This document shows, in pieces, positions 28,201 to 36,700 of a stretch of 64,000 bases of DNA. The notes beneath the pieces are model-generated. The model was not told the DNA's origin and did no database searches. It worked only from the letters and a program-made list of their open reading frames with translations. Source of the DNA: Embiotoca jacksoni. Lineage: Eukaryota; Chordata; Actinopteri; Embiotocidae. The translations under genes were made by a program, and so were the position numbers. The stretch is from NCBI GenBank assembly GCA_022577435.1, contig JAKOON010000005.1, positions 15,904,724-15,968,723 on the forward strand. Direction: 5' to 3'. Positions within the stretch are counted from its first letter, which is position 1; every line of letters begins with the position of its first letter.

Positions 28201-31009
28201 TTTTGAGGGAGAACTGTGCTACACTGTGCAGTGCCTGCATCACAGAGATCCAGACTCTGGCTTCTATGCCATGGAAATCACCTCTGTTAACTGCTCCCAA
28301 AAATGTGGACCAGTAAGTATCCGTCACATTTCAATGGCTCACACATCAATGTGAGAAGCATTCTGGTGATTTTAATCTCAACTGAAGCTTTTATACCGCT
28401 TCCCCTTATATTTCCTCATGCATGCAGTTATTCCTTAACCTGTGCATTCACTTCATCTTTTTAGCACCAGATGTACGTATCATCCATGGACCCTCAGGTG
28501 TGCTGTGGCTCCTGCAAAAATATCTCCTGTACTTTCAGTAACGAAAACGGGACTACAGAGCTTTTCACCGTAAGAACAAGCCGATCTACATTCACATGTG
28601 CTCGATCCTTCCTCTTTCAAGCACTGCTAACTCTGCTTGTGTGTGCAGGCAGGGAGTTCCTGGGTGGAGAACTGTACGCGCTACGACTGCATAGAAACAG
28701 CAGTGGGAGCGATGATACTTGCCTCTGGGGTGGTTTGCCCACCTTTCAATGATACAGAATGTATTCAGGTCAGGACATCTGAATGAAAACACTTTTAATT
28801 TCAGTTATTCAGTCATTCAGGCAGTTGATAAATGTTTAATAACCTTTTTAACTTTCAAACTTGATCTCTCACCTCTGACTGGTGACTCATCGATTGGTAC
28901 ACCCACATGATGTATTAAACTGTTAGATTTGGACTTTTAGGTTACCTTTAAATTGTTTTTCCCTTTAACTGCTTCCTTATCTTGCTGTCCTCTTGCAGAA
29001 TGGTGGTGTTGTTCAGAGCTACGTGGACGGTTGCTGCAGGACATGTGAGTCCTCAAATTTATTCGGGGCTTCTGTTAATGCTTTGAGCAGTTGATTAGAG
29101 GGGTGAGCGCCTTGTTGCCTGGCAGTGGCTGGGCTTATTGGCTGAATGGTTGGGGGTGTGGCCTTTTGTAGAGGGTGGAGATAAGTCCTGCTGGCCTATG
29201 ACTACATTTTGAAATCCCTAGGTGTCCCCCAAATCTTCTGTTGACATATTCAAGAGCCAGCACAGCTCAAACAGAAGTCATATTTGGTGGAAATGTTAAG
29301 GAAATAAAAGATTAAATACAGTGATATACACTACATTTGTCATTTGATAGTGATCAGCTAACTTTCTGAACTTGTACTCTGTGGACTGTTCCTCATGACT
29401 GCTTCACGATATTGAGTGACTTTTTTAACTTGTGTGGATTAAACCCTTCGTAAACATGCAGTGGTGATATTCTCTCTCTCTTTGGATTCAGCATTGCACC
29501 CTTACCCGCTTGCCTGCTTTCGCGGTTTGGCCAATCAGGGTGTTCCACAGTGAGTGTTTTACCAATGAGGATGTGAGATGGTGCAGGGGTTAGAGATTTG
29601 CCCTGCTGAGCTTTATAGTACATCAAATGACTGCGTTCCTTGGCTGGCTGCCTGGACCGACCAAAAAGGAAGTGAAATCCATGTGCATGCCGGCTGCACT
29701 GATTCCGTTCTCTGTGTGTTTGTGTGTGACATGAAACTGTGTTTTCTGAACAAAACATAACCTTGTGTTCTCCCGACGTTCTTTGGACCGGACGGCTGTG
29801 GTCCCGACGATGCTCCCAGGTTCTGGAGTGGGTGTTTTACCATTTACCGTTAATCCTGTAACGCCCACTGGTAGTACTAACTGTGACACAGGTACCACCA
29901 CCTTGCACTATTCCCACTTACAGTAATTATTTGGCATCCTGACTCTCAGTGACTCATTCACTTGCACTTTCAAACTGTGTGTGAGTGTGTACGATGTGTG
30001 AGGTCTATTTTTGTGTTTGCCTTTTCATCTCTTTTCTCCATTTTTGGTTAATCCTTTAAACACAGTTTTTATAACATAAAAAACAGGCTTGATCAAATCA
30101 AAATATTAGCCCTTGTGATACAATATGAGCTCCAGTGTGTAATTCACAGTCATTCAAGAAGCAGAGATCATCTACTCTTCATAGATTCCAGGCCTGCACT
30201 GAATTCATTTGACAAACTTGTCTGGTTTTAAAAAGAGGGTTACGTTTAGGTCAGTTGCCACTCGGTGGGTTTCTGCTGTGAGACCTGTGCCTCCCCCCTT
30301 CATCACCCAGCTGTCAATCAAAGCAAGCTCCTACTGCTGGGCAACAAAGAGCCCTGTTCAATAGCCATTTTAGGGTGTGTGAGGTCTCTGTGGTAAAATG
30401 ATCCGCGTGTATTTGAGTGTGAACCAGTGTGTGCATGCACATTTCTTTGTGTATATTTGAACTTGTTAGAAGGTGTGGTGTGGTGTGTTAGTGATGCCAT
30501 GTCATCACTCTGAGGGTCCAATATTTCCGGATATGTTTCTGAGTGTTATTCTGTGTGTGTATCTTATTTCTGGGTGAACATATGTGTAGGTAAAGAGGAT
30601 GGCAAGACGTGTAAGCGTGTGGCAATTCGGACCACCATTAGAAAAGATGACTGCAGGAGCAATGCACCGGTGAGCGACAAAAGAGACAAACAAGTGTAAA
30701 ATGAGGAGGCTTAGTTGATGGAAACAAAATTTGAAATATGTTTTAAAGAGTTACAATTATGTGTTGTCTAATATCTTCTATCATTACCCTGTTTCCTTCC
30801 TCTTACAGGTCACGGTGTATTCCTGCGATGGTAAATGTCCATCTGCCACCATATTCAACTTCAACATCAACAGTCACGCCAGGTTCTGTAAGTGCTGCCG
30901 TGAGAGTGGACTACAAACCCGCTCCGTCACACTCTACTGCTCTCGCAACGCCACAGTCGTGGAGTACAACTTCCAAGAGCCTCTGGACTGTTCCTGCCAG
31001 TGGAACTAA
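4968..31009 (+). CDS. otogl: otogelin-like protein, complete (56 coding exons, 2655 aa)
   Basis: Otogelin-like is a secreted, mucin/VWF-related glycoprotein of the inner-ear acellular membranes (tectorial membrane, cupula and otolith membrane); human OTOGL loss causes hearing loss. The hand-built model starts at ATG 4968 and stops at TAA 31007-31009, and every intron phase matches. Order with approximate residues: signal peptide 1-25; EGF-like ~140-165; VWD1-C8-TIL 166-517; VWD2-C8-TIL 534-851; extra Cys modules and TIL 852-982; VWD3-C8 983-1254; AbfB-like 1264-1416; Cys-rich 1417-1482; Thr/Pro/Ser mucin exon 1483-1783; VWD4-C8-TIL 1843-2166; VWC-like modules 2167-2562; cystine knot 2563-2655. 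Domain order and the ptprq linkage point to otogl rather than otog. Human OTOGL is, as I recall, about 2340 residues, so the extra length is close to the mucin exon. Individual small exons carry some boundary uncertainty. Confidence 0.9.
7695..11418 (+). CDS. otogl: otogl exons 6-14: first VWD-C8-TIL assembly
   Basis: Exons: 7695-7849, 8967-9088, 9317-9522, 10115-10239, 10495-10601, 10720-10826, 10977-11102, 11182-11290 and 11372-11418. The VWD begins CRSWGQHHYETFDGIYFYF and contains the full CGLCGNFNHIAGDD motif, the CXXC element linked in VWF and mucins to disulfide-mediated multimer assembly. C8 follows (exons 10-11), then a TIL module (exons 12-13) with CISCCPPTC, CLDGCYCPDG and CIAVSQCPCVY. 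Exon 14 ends the assembly with CVCMGGVWNC. This is the only one of the four VWD domains that keeps both cysteines of CGLC. Confidence 0.88.
9943..10020. mobile_element. short teleost repeat fragment in otogl intron
   Basis: The stretch around ACATTTTATTTATATAGC followed by TTCAAGATAGTCACAGACG and TTTTACAGGTTAGAA resembles the end of a dispersed teleost repeat family (typical form TTTATTTATATAGCGCCTTT). It is short and diverged. Confidence 0.4.
11510..13739 (+). CDS. otogl: otogl exons 15-22: second VWD-C8-TIL assembly
   Basis: Exons: 11510-11655, 11757-11883, 12020-12197, 12270-12394, 12666-12875, 13062-13230, 13382-13456 and 13696-13739. The VWD starts CSVVGDVFVTTFDGRMFLQP and has LGLCGTFNGNLRDDF, which lacks the first Cys of CGLC. 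C8 is the single exon 12666-12875 (YASYCDVLLGSVFAPCH to VSDCG). TIL is exon 13062-13230. The acceptor of exon 16 is ambiguous by one or two CAG triplets (11757, 11760 or 11763), which changes the protein only by Gln residues. Exons 21 and 22 are short (75 and 44 nt) and encode Cys-rich linker sequence (SQCHCYSMGG, CLCRNGKMEC). Confidence 0.87.
13921..14028. repeat. compound (TG)n/(CG)n tract next to exon 23
   Basis: Alternating pyrimidine-purine sequence runs with almost no break for about 100 bases, including a pure (CG) block at about 13954-13968. It ends just before the TTGTAG acceptor of the exon starting at 14037. Such sequence is the classical Z-DNA former. Confidence 0.93.
14037..15633 (+). 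CDS. otogl: otogl exons 23-24: further TIL module
   Basis: Exons: 14037-14202 and 15526-15633. Exon 23 encodes CPEGKVYHSCTEQRGGVAC, a CPPNTPC stretch and GCVCPPG, a standard trypsin-inhibitor-like Cys module. Exon 24 continues it with GLVLHQGECYYPENCPCAW and ETPCYKC. Exon 24 was found only because the phase-2 donor at 14202 and the phase-2 acceptor at 15855 need a connecting exon, and this 108-nt exon supplies both the missing cysteines and the phase. Its acceptor (TATAAAG) has a weak pyrimidine tract. Confidence 0.78.
14990..15395 (+). mobile_element. 3' end of a LINE in an otogl intron
   Basis: A degenerate frame around 15050-15190 resembles the C-terminus of a LINE ORF2 (basic stretch, then VP-TN-NLGKTGFQCYAP and NELQHNLKL). 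It is followed by the familiar teleost LINE ending GAGATTTCCTGAATTAATAAAG near 15367, preceded by AGATTTTTAATCTCACTGAG. It lies in sense orientation between exons 23 and 24 and has lost its 5' part. Confidence 0.6.
15855..19521 (+). CDS. otogl: otogl exons 25-30: third VWD and C8
   Basis: Exons: 15855-15993, 16809-16943, 17058-17204, 17293-17412, 17601-17717 and 19365-19521. Exon 25 finishes a Cys module (YFNCSYSPC) and opens the VWD with CTIYSDRHYHTFDGLEYDY. Exon 28 carries LLSGLCGNFDSVTVNDM, again without the first Cys of CGLC. C8 is split over exons 29 and 30 (CALLYSDVFAPCH, then CLTDTCNCNRGGDCECLC and CCQQGVTIHWRSPSVC). Four introns in a row here are phase 0, unlike the phase-1 pattern of the cysteine modules. 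Confidence 0.88.
17741..17815. repeat. (CA)n microsatellite in otogl intron
   Basis: A pure CA run of 75 bases starts about 24 bases after the donor at 17717/17718. The rest of the 1.65-kb intron (to 19364) is AT-rich, and I recognised no element in it. Confidence 0.97.
19704..20393 (+). CDS. otogl: otogl exons 31-33: micro-exon and AbfB-like domain
   Basis: Exons: 19704-19730 (27 nt, PYDCEYYNQ), 19854-20033 and 20115-20393. Exons 32-33 contain no VWF-type cysteine pattern. Sequences such as VSLESAERPNYFLVVSGR, LELWSRGAEFTRRATFIQHH and HTSFELIGQPGIFLTLTR fit the beta-trefoil arabinose-binding (AbfB-like) domain known in the otogelin family. Its function in otogelins is unknown; a carbohydrate-binding role is an inference from fold. 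All three exons begin and end in phase 1, so the block is a symmetrical module. Confidence 0.82.
20638..21146. mobile_element. candidate MITE with imperfect terminal inverted repeats
   Basis: The left end CTGTGTTTCAACTTGCGTAC and the right end, read on the minus strand, CTGTGTCTCAACTCTCATAC match at 15 of 20 positions in inverted orientation about 510 bases apart. No transposase frame is present. I could not identify a clear target-site duplication, so the element type is open. The rest of this otogl intron (20394-22259) has a short (AT)n run near 21446 and nothing else I recognise. Confidence 0.45.
22260..22548 (+). CDS. otogl: otogl exons 34-35: Cys-rich module before the mucin exon
   Basis: Exons: 22260-22377 and 22469-22548. 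They encode MMCEWRYQACASPCVHTC, CQFLPP, EGCFPRCPKNMVLDEVTRRC and a final YTED(C). This is a TIL-like module that leads straight into the Thr-rich exon. The cysteine pattern and phases (1 in, 1 out) agree with the rest of the gene. Confidence 0.85.
22661..23562 (+). CDS. otogl: otogl exon 36: 300-codon Thr/Pro/Ser mucin domain
   Basis: One exon of 902 nt, phase 1 in and phase 0 out, open throughout. Composition is dominated by Thr, Pro, Ser, Val and Ala, with runs of Thr and repeated STPPP/TTT patterns and almost no cysteine except at the two edges (CVSLPPTP at the start, TTPCT at the end). This is a classic densely O-glycosylated PTS domain that stiffens and hydrates the polymer. There is no clean tandem unit; the repetition is low-complexity ACC/ACT/ACA triplets. 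The opposite-strand open frame here is a compositional shadow. Confidence 0.93.
24202..26325 (+). CDS. otogl: otogl exons 37-43: fourth VWD-C8-TIL assembly
   Basis: Exons: 24202-24379, 24464-24606, 24840-24932, 25023-25212, 25544-25761, 25897-26038 and 26140-26325. Exon 37 is Cys-rich (CAELICFNGELL to CCPQWQC). The VWD opens CTVMSDLRVITFDGNNVALYD and ends at LSVPTRGLCG joined to CCDGNPEDDLKL, so the GLC motif is split by an intron. C8 covers exons 41-42 (CTTGDCTTC, PCHSK, then FCDIMWAGDLHY and CYTHQVCISW). TIL is exon 43 (CPPGKEYQPCVSTC to ECVCRGG). Exon 41 has an unusual acceptor preceded by a 27-base A run (25498-25524). Confidence 0.87.
25219..25267. repeat. (AC)n microsatellite at a donor site
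   Basis: A pure AC run starts six bases into the intron after exon 40 (GTAAGT followed directly by ACACAC). Confidence 0.97.
26464..29044 (+). CDS. otogl: otogl exons 44-54: VWC-like cysteine modules
   Basis: Exons: 26464-26676, 26807-26911, 27030-27137, 27285-27386, 27467-27571, 27749-27789, 27897-27960, 28134-28312, 28465-28569, 28649-28768 and 28999-29044. Exon 44 is a longer VWC-type module. Exons 45-48 are four similar ~35-codon units, each opening (E/V)C.. and closing with a CC(P)...C motif, and each phase 1 in and out, which looks like tandem exon duplication. Exons 49-50 form one more unit split by an intron. Exons 51-54 are a final Cys-rich region ending GCCRT, joined to the knot. 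The donor of exon 45 (GTCAGA) is weak. Confidence 0.84.
29045..30589 (+). other. long otogl intron before the cystine-knot exons
   Basis: A 1.5-kb intron. Open frames on either strand here are short and have no recognisable motif. I saw no clear mobile element and no large repeat. Confidence 0.5.
30590..31009 (+). CDS. otogl: otogl exons 55-56: C-terminal cystine knot (CTCK)
   Basis: Exons: 30590-30669 and 30809-31009. They encode CKRVAIRTTIRKDDC, YSCDGKCPSATIFNFN, FCKCCRESGLQTRSVTLYC and a final LDCSCQW, followed by Asn and TAA. The cysteine spacing (C..C.GKC, C.CC, C.C) is that of the CTCK dimerisation domain found at the end of VWF, gel-forming mucins and otogelins. The stop lies two codons after the last knot element, as expected for a complete C-terminus. 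Confidence 0.95.
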
Positions 31010-31266
31010 AAACAGGGTCCAGGTAGAAATTAGAATAAGAGTGTGACAAATGAAGAGAATGTATAAATATAGGAAAGGAAGGGTGGGGTGGGAAGAGCAT
31101 CTGTATTTTACTGTACCTGAAAACCAGCCATGTTTCATTTTGTCGTAATAGTACCCTTTACAACACTGACTTGGAGTCATAGTTGTAACTAAGAGATATT
31201 GAAAATAACCGATGTAAGAAGGAGATTGTTTTCAAGTAGTTTTATTAGAAAATAGAAAATTTGTAG

Positions 31267-31304
31267 AAAATAAAGACTAAAGTGCAGACTTTAGTCTTTA
31301 TTTT
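31267..31304. terminator. perfect hairpin with poly(A) signals on both strands
   Basis: Two 17-base arms (31267-31283 and 31288-31304) are exact reverse complements around a 4-base loop, GCAG. The first arm contains AATAAA (31269-31274) on the + strand; the second contains its complement TTTATT (31297-31302), an AATAAA on the - strand. It lies about 260 bases after the otogl stop, so it is the natural poly(A) site. The hairpin role in 3'-end formation is an inference. Confidence 0.7.
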
Positions 31305-31309
31305 GTTCA

Positions 31310-32218
31310 AGACCTGCTGTGCCAACCCAGTCAGCTTTGTAGTGCTTTCAGCATTAGCCTTTTATCCTACTCTGTATGAATTATCAGTTGATACAGCAGT
31401 TGTTGCATTTTTTTTTTATAGCTGTTGTATTCAAACACAAACACATTTTGGTTTGTCTTAGGTGATCATTTCAGCCTTTGTGCTTTGTTTCTTTCGAAAA
31501 GTTTAATTGCTTTCTAAAGTGTGATTTTTGCTCTCTTTTTAGTTTTTTGAAGAAAAATAGCTTAATAAAATATTTAATAGTGTCATTGTCTAAATTATTA
31601 CGAAACTGTCTGTGTCCCCATGACCTATAGTGTGCCCTTCTCACACACCCTTCCAATTACTCTTCCTCAAACCCTTATTTCACACACATACTGGTCCTGA
31701 TGCAGCATCATTCGTGCTGACGTGTGTTTGTTTCACCTCTGAGTGGTTATTGCTGAGTGGGAGTCGACCCTTCCCACAACAGAACCCCTCAGTGGACTCA
31801 GCTCTTTGTCAGTCAATCATTTCTCCCTTTCACATTCCTGTCATTCCACATGGGCCAGTGCTTCCACCACACCCCTCTTCTGAGCCAAACCCTTCTCACC
31901 ACTGAAATGCTCCAAACAATTTGAAGCACATGATTATTTTAGAGGTTAAATGAAGTCATGAAAACAAAACCTTGGACCTGTCTGCTGTGAGTGAGAGGCT
32001 GTCCATTGCTCACACAGAGCGTTGACCAGTGAGCACATCTCAATTGCCCCCCAAACTCCACCACATCCCTCATCCCTCTCTGCTTCCCCTCAGTGTGCCC
32101 CACATCTCCACCTCCCCACCTCTCCTCTCCTCAGGAGCCCAGAACTGGAGTGGCCATGTGCCCGTGGTTGTCATGGTGAACAAAGAGATAGAACAAATTG
32201 GGTTGAACTAATGCATGC

Positions 32219-32277
<59 letters not shown>

Positions 32278-32745
32278 CTCTCTCTCCCCTCCCATGCACA
32301 CAGGGAGCCTGCCTCCTCATAAGGCTTGCTTCTCAGGGGGGAAACAGCCATTAGACGTTGGACTTTGAGTTTGCGCTAAATTCAAAGTCCAGGCTCTGCG
32401 TGAAAGTCAAGTAAAACCTGGAAGAGATTTCCCCTCAACTTAAGAAAGCTTGTTGCTTGTAATTCACTTTTAAAACCTTTTAAATTCTTAAAAAAAAAAA
32501 AAAAAGGAAATGTAAGAGGTAAACATACTGTTAACTTTTGTTGATGTCCAGCTGTGCGTCAGCAACCCAAATAGCCCGGGACTTTCCACAACCAATGTTT
32601 ACGCACAGCTGTTTTGGGTTTTCTTAGAAGGCTACGATTTGCTGAGCGCAGTTAGGATCTGTTGTTACTCTCCGTGGAAGTGACTGTGTATGCAGGTGGA
32701 TCAGTAACAGCTGGATGTGCTTGACGGCATGGATTGACATTTCCA
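31310..32745 (+). other. otogl-ptprq intergenic region and ptprq 5' flank
   Basis: This is non-coding sequence between the otogl poly(A) hairpin and the first ptprq coding exon. It contains further AATAAA copies, C/T-rich sequence around 31640-32130 and a long (CT)n tract. The last few hundred bases must hold the long-form ptprq promoter and 5' UTR if no upstream exon exists. I see no decisive TATA box, and I found no supported protein or RNA gene. Confidence 0.5.
32224..32286. repeat. (CT)n microsatellite upstream of ptprq
   Basis: About 30 CT units with a single G interruption, 460 bases upstream of the first ptprq ATG. GA/CT tracts are frequent in promoters, but no function is shown here. 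Confidence 0.95.
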
Positions 32746-33747
32746 ATGGGTGGAACAGAGCGTCTGTGGCTACTTGCTTGTTTATGTCAGGTAAGAGAGG
32801 CTTGTATCATTTTAATTCCTCTGTACAGCAGTTCATGTGCTGTGTCTTTTATACTCAGTGACTTCCCCTGTTGCATCAATACACTATTTAATGGGCATGA
32901 AACTTCATTTTGTAGTCACTTTGTACTAATAATTATGTTCAACAAAAAATTATCTTCCCCTTCCACAGGTGGTCTTGCTGACCTGTGACCAGCATTCACA
33001 CCCTGTTGAGGTTGATGTTGTATTTCAGTCCTTCCCCTCCACTCACTATCCAGACAGCTACACAGTCACCTGCAGGCCTGCCAGTAACCATCTGGTAAGA
33101 ACATGAGTAAAGGTGGGACATGGCAATCTTGTTCAGTTTTATCTGGTTTTGTGTAGGGTTTTCTTCTGAGAAGTAAACACTTCTCACTTTTTGTTCTAAC
33201 GTCTCTGCAGGTGTATGTGAAGCATGTTAATCACTCAGCATGCTCTCCTGACTGCAAGATATCATTGCAAATGGTTGAGGACCAAAGAGGGTATAACATC
33301 ACGCTGAGAGGCAGCAGGAGTTCCACCATACTTCAGGCAAAGACCTTTCATTTTTGTGAGTGCCTGCAAACTCTGATTGTGTATACTTTAGCAAGTTCTT
33401 GTGGTATTATTACATTTATGGTCGATAACGTAATCATCTCACCTCTTGTTCTGTCTCCTCAGTTCCAGTGTCCCTGTCCTCCTTTCATGTGTACAGCACA
33501 ACCACTACTGTCCTCCTGACATGGAAACTTCACAGGCAGCAGAGCCTATCCAGCCTGACTTTATACAACACGCACACACAATCTGTCACACACTTCATCA
33601 GCATAAACTCCTCAGAAATAAAGTCCCAGTACAGAATGAAAGGTCTCCAGCCGGGCACACGCTTCAAGGCCGAAGTCGTCGTGGCTACATTCCTCAAACA
33701 GCTGCATGTGACCTTGAGGCACAGAGTTAGCGTTGTTATGGAAACAG
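32746..33747 (+). CDS. ptprq: ptprq exons 1-4: signal peptide, unknown N-terminal domain, first FN3
   Basis: Exons: 32746-32790, 32969-33094, 33211-33355 and 33463-33747. ATG 32746 was chosen because the upstream ATGs (32715, 32729) are out of frame. The hydrophobic segment continues across the phase-0 intron (LWLLACLCQ then VVLLTC), giving a signal peptide of about 20-22 residues. Residues about 22-105 form a small domain with SYTVTCRP and SACSPDCKISL that could be a divergent FN3 or Ig-like fold; I do not recognise it. Exon 4 is a single-exon FN3 (VLLTWKLH, GLQPGTRFKAEVV). Confidence 0.75.
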
Positions 33748-36700
33748 GTATTGTACATATTTTTTGCAGCTTGATTATTAACCTCCAAACTGAGTGCAGG
33801 CAGGATTGTGTGGACTAAGTTGATAATTATGTTTCCAGCTCAGTGCCCACCTGGCTGGTTGGCCAATGAGAGAAGCTGCTACACTGTGAGAAGAAGAGGT
33901 TTGACCTGGAGTGATGCCAAGCACAGCTGCTCAGCCCTGGCAGCTGGAAGTCACCTGCCTGACCTGAAGACCCTGGAAGATCTGCAATTTGTTTCTTCTT
34001 ACCTCCTGACCCACGACAACCTGCTGCTGCTATGGACTGGACTTAATGACCAGAAGGTACCTTTAGTACAGAAAAAATATATTTTTATCCTTTTCATCTT
34101 GTCAATAAGAGACTAAATTGACTGGAACTTTTTTTTTTAATCATGCATTTGATTCTTTTTTCCTTCTACATTATCAGAGTAGCTGATGTTTCTTTGTTTA
34201 TATATTTAATGTTTTTTAAGGGTCACTGGAGAATTGTCATGAATAAATAAACATTTAGTAATTTAAAGAGTGATTTGTCAGAAAAACCTTTTGATAAAAT
34301 ATTTAAAACAAAGTAAATAACTTCTTTATTGTGTAGGGTTTGAGTAGTTCTGGAAAATGCACTGCAGGATGCTAAGAAGAACAATTCCTGCATTGTAATT
34401 AAACTTTCCTCAACAACAATCCCTGCAGGAAACTTTCAACACCACTCCTAAAGGATTTTTCTTAAGTGTGTACATCATAAAACAAATAAACATGTGAGAA
34501 AAAAGCTATGATTTTTCTTGTAGGGAAGTGTTTTTGGGAAAACAGTTTTTATATTTATAATGAAAAGGAGGTGCAAAATTATCCTTGTAGGATGTTTTTG
34601 AAAAAAAAAAGAAGCATTTGTTAAAATACGTTTAAGAGTTAACAGAGTTTTAATTGACTTTAGGCAGTGCTGAAGTAAAAAAGTCTAAGCTGTCACTGAA
34701 GTTCGGCTAAGCAGGACATAACTGGAAGAGGTTCTTCACAAAAAGGACTTTACTTTGTAAACCGAAAAATCTTCCTGCCAGCAGTTCCTCCTTAAAAAGG
34801 AGGTTTGTTTTTGATACTTTAATGACAGTGAGCTGGTGACGTCTGTCATGCAGTGGATAATGTCTCTCTTATCCTCACCCTACAGGAGGAGGGCCAACCT
34901 CTCTGGTCTGATGGCTCCTCATACAACCGAACAAACACAGAGATGTCTCTACTGCCAGCCAATCAGACGGACTGCTTTGCCTTTCAGAAGAATGCCACAG
35001 GATCAGGACACTTTCTTACTCCATTCTTCTGTAACATCGCCTTACCCTTCATCTGCCAATACCAGAGTAAATCACTCGTGCAATACACCTACATTGTGAT
35101 ACACTGAGATCATCTACTGCACAAAAATGATCATATAATAATGAGTTATGATTAAAAATCCCTTTTTAAAAGGATTAATAAATTATATGTTTTTTATCAT
35201 TTGGAAGTGTGTCATTTTACAAATAATAGTGGTCAGTTTAAGGGCTTATAGCTTATGCAAAACCTCAAATGGGTCACCCAAACTATATAATTTATGAGCA
35301 ATTCTGTCCATTATTTACTTTTCAAATTGCCAAGACATGAACCTATTTCTCCCTCTTTCACAGTCCCTTCAGCCCCTGCCTCCCTTGACCTGGTTCAGGT
35401 GACAGAGCAACAGGTAGCGCTTCGCTGGAGTGACCTCTCAACCTTTAACTCACATAATCTTTCATCTTTTGAGATATTCCTCCGGTACCAAGAGACAGAA
35501 AATGGAGAGTCGGGTCAAGGTGAAGAAGATAGAAGCAGGGAACCAGAGGACAAAAAGGGGACAAAGATCCAGCGTGGTATTAAAAAGATGGCCAGGGTCC
35601 CTATTTCTCTCTCCTCTAGAGGGGTAACTGTGGCGGGTTTATCTCCAGGGAGCATCTACTCTTTCACCCTTCAAGCCTCTCACCCTGCTGGCTTCACCTG
35701 GAGCTTGGGGCAAACGCGAACTGCGTATACCAGTGAGTCTGCTGACAAACTGTCACACACACAGGTTATACAAGCAATATCTTGACTTAAACCAGTAGAT
35801 GCTGACTTAAATGTTTATGATGTCTTTTTTACAGGACCTCTTCCTGCTCAAAATATCACAGTTGGCGCCATTACAGACAGTCAGATTAGTGTCCACTGGA
35901 TGCTGCCACACACACAGTATGGGACTGGATGGACATTTGTTGTACGCTATGAGGACATGTCTTTAAGACAGGACAGGGTAGTTGGAGTGACCAATGTCTC
36001 CGGGGTACCTGAGACTGGTGCTTGGCCGTTCTACACTGCTATGATTGGAGGGCTGGAGTCATACAGGAAATACAGGGTCGAAGTTCACACTGTCACCCCA
36101 GAGGGGCTAGTGAGCTGTGGACAGGAACCTCTGACTGTACTGACCGGTAAGCATGTTGTGATATTGTATATGTATCTTGTTTTATTTGAACAATTTATGT
36201 AGTTTATTTGTAATTGCTGAAAATGCTACAAAGGTTGGTTTTAAAAAATAAGGCAAAGTGAGACAATGCAAACATGATTTGATTATCAGTGGTCCTTGTG
36301 GATAATCTTATTTAGTGCCATCAGTAAATTTGCCTGATATGCCGGATTCTTGCTGTGAAGTTGAACACACTAAGCTGTGTGGTGCCAACGTGAAACATTC
36401 AACTAGATTACAATGTTGTTAAAACCATCTCAGTCACATGGTGCCAAAAGTGATGACGTAAACCCAAAGTATTTACTAGATGATCAACAAAACATTACAG
36501 CCAAGTGGGGCAGTTTGAGATCACTGTCAAGTTACCTGACAGTTTTGAATTGTTCTAATCTACTCACTGGTATGTAACATTGGAACATTTCCTGTTTCTG
36601 TCTCAGAGCACATTCCTGTTGGAAGTCACATGTTTAGAAACAAAAGCATTGTAAAAACTATTCCTTTAAAAACAACTTTATGAATGAAACAGTATGTATT

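Noticed and set aside
32029..32222. Ser/Pro-rich open frames before the ptprq start
   Set aside because: C/T-rich low-complexity sequence without a start context or splice link to ptprq exon 1.
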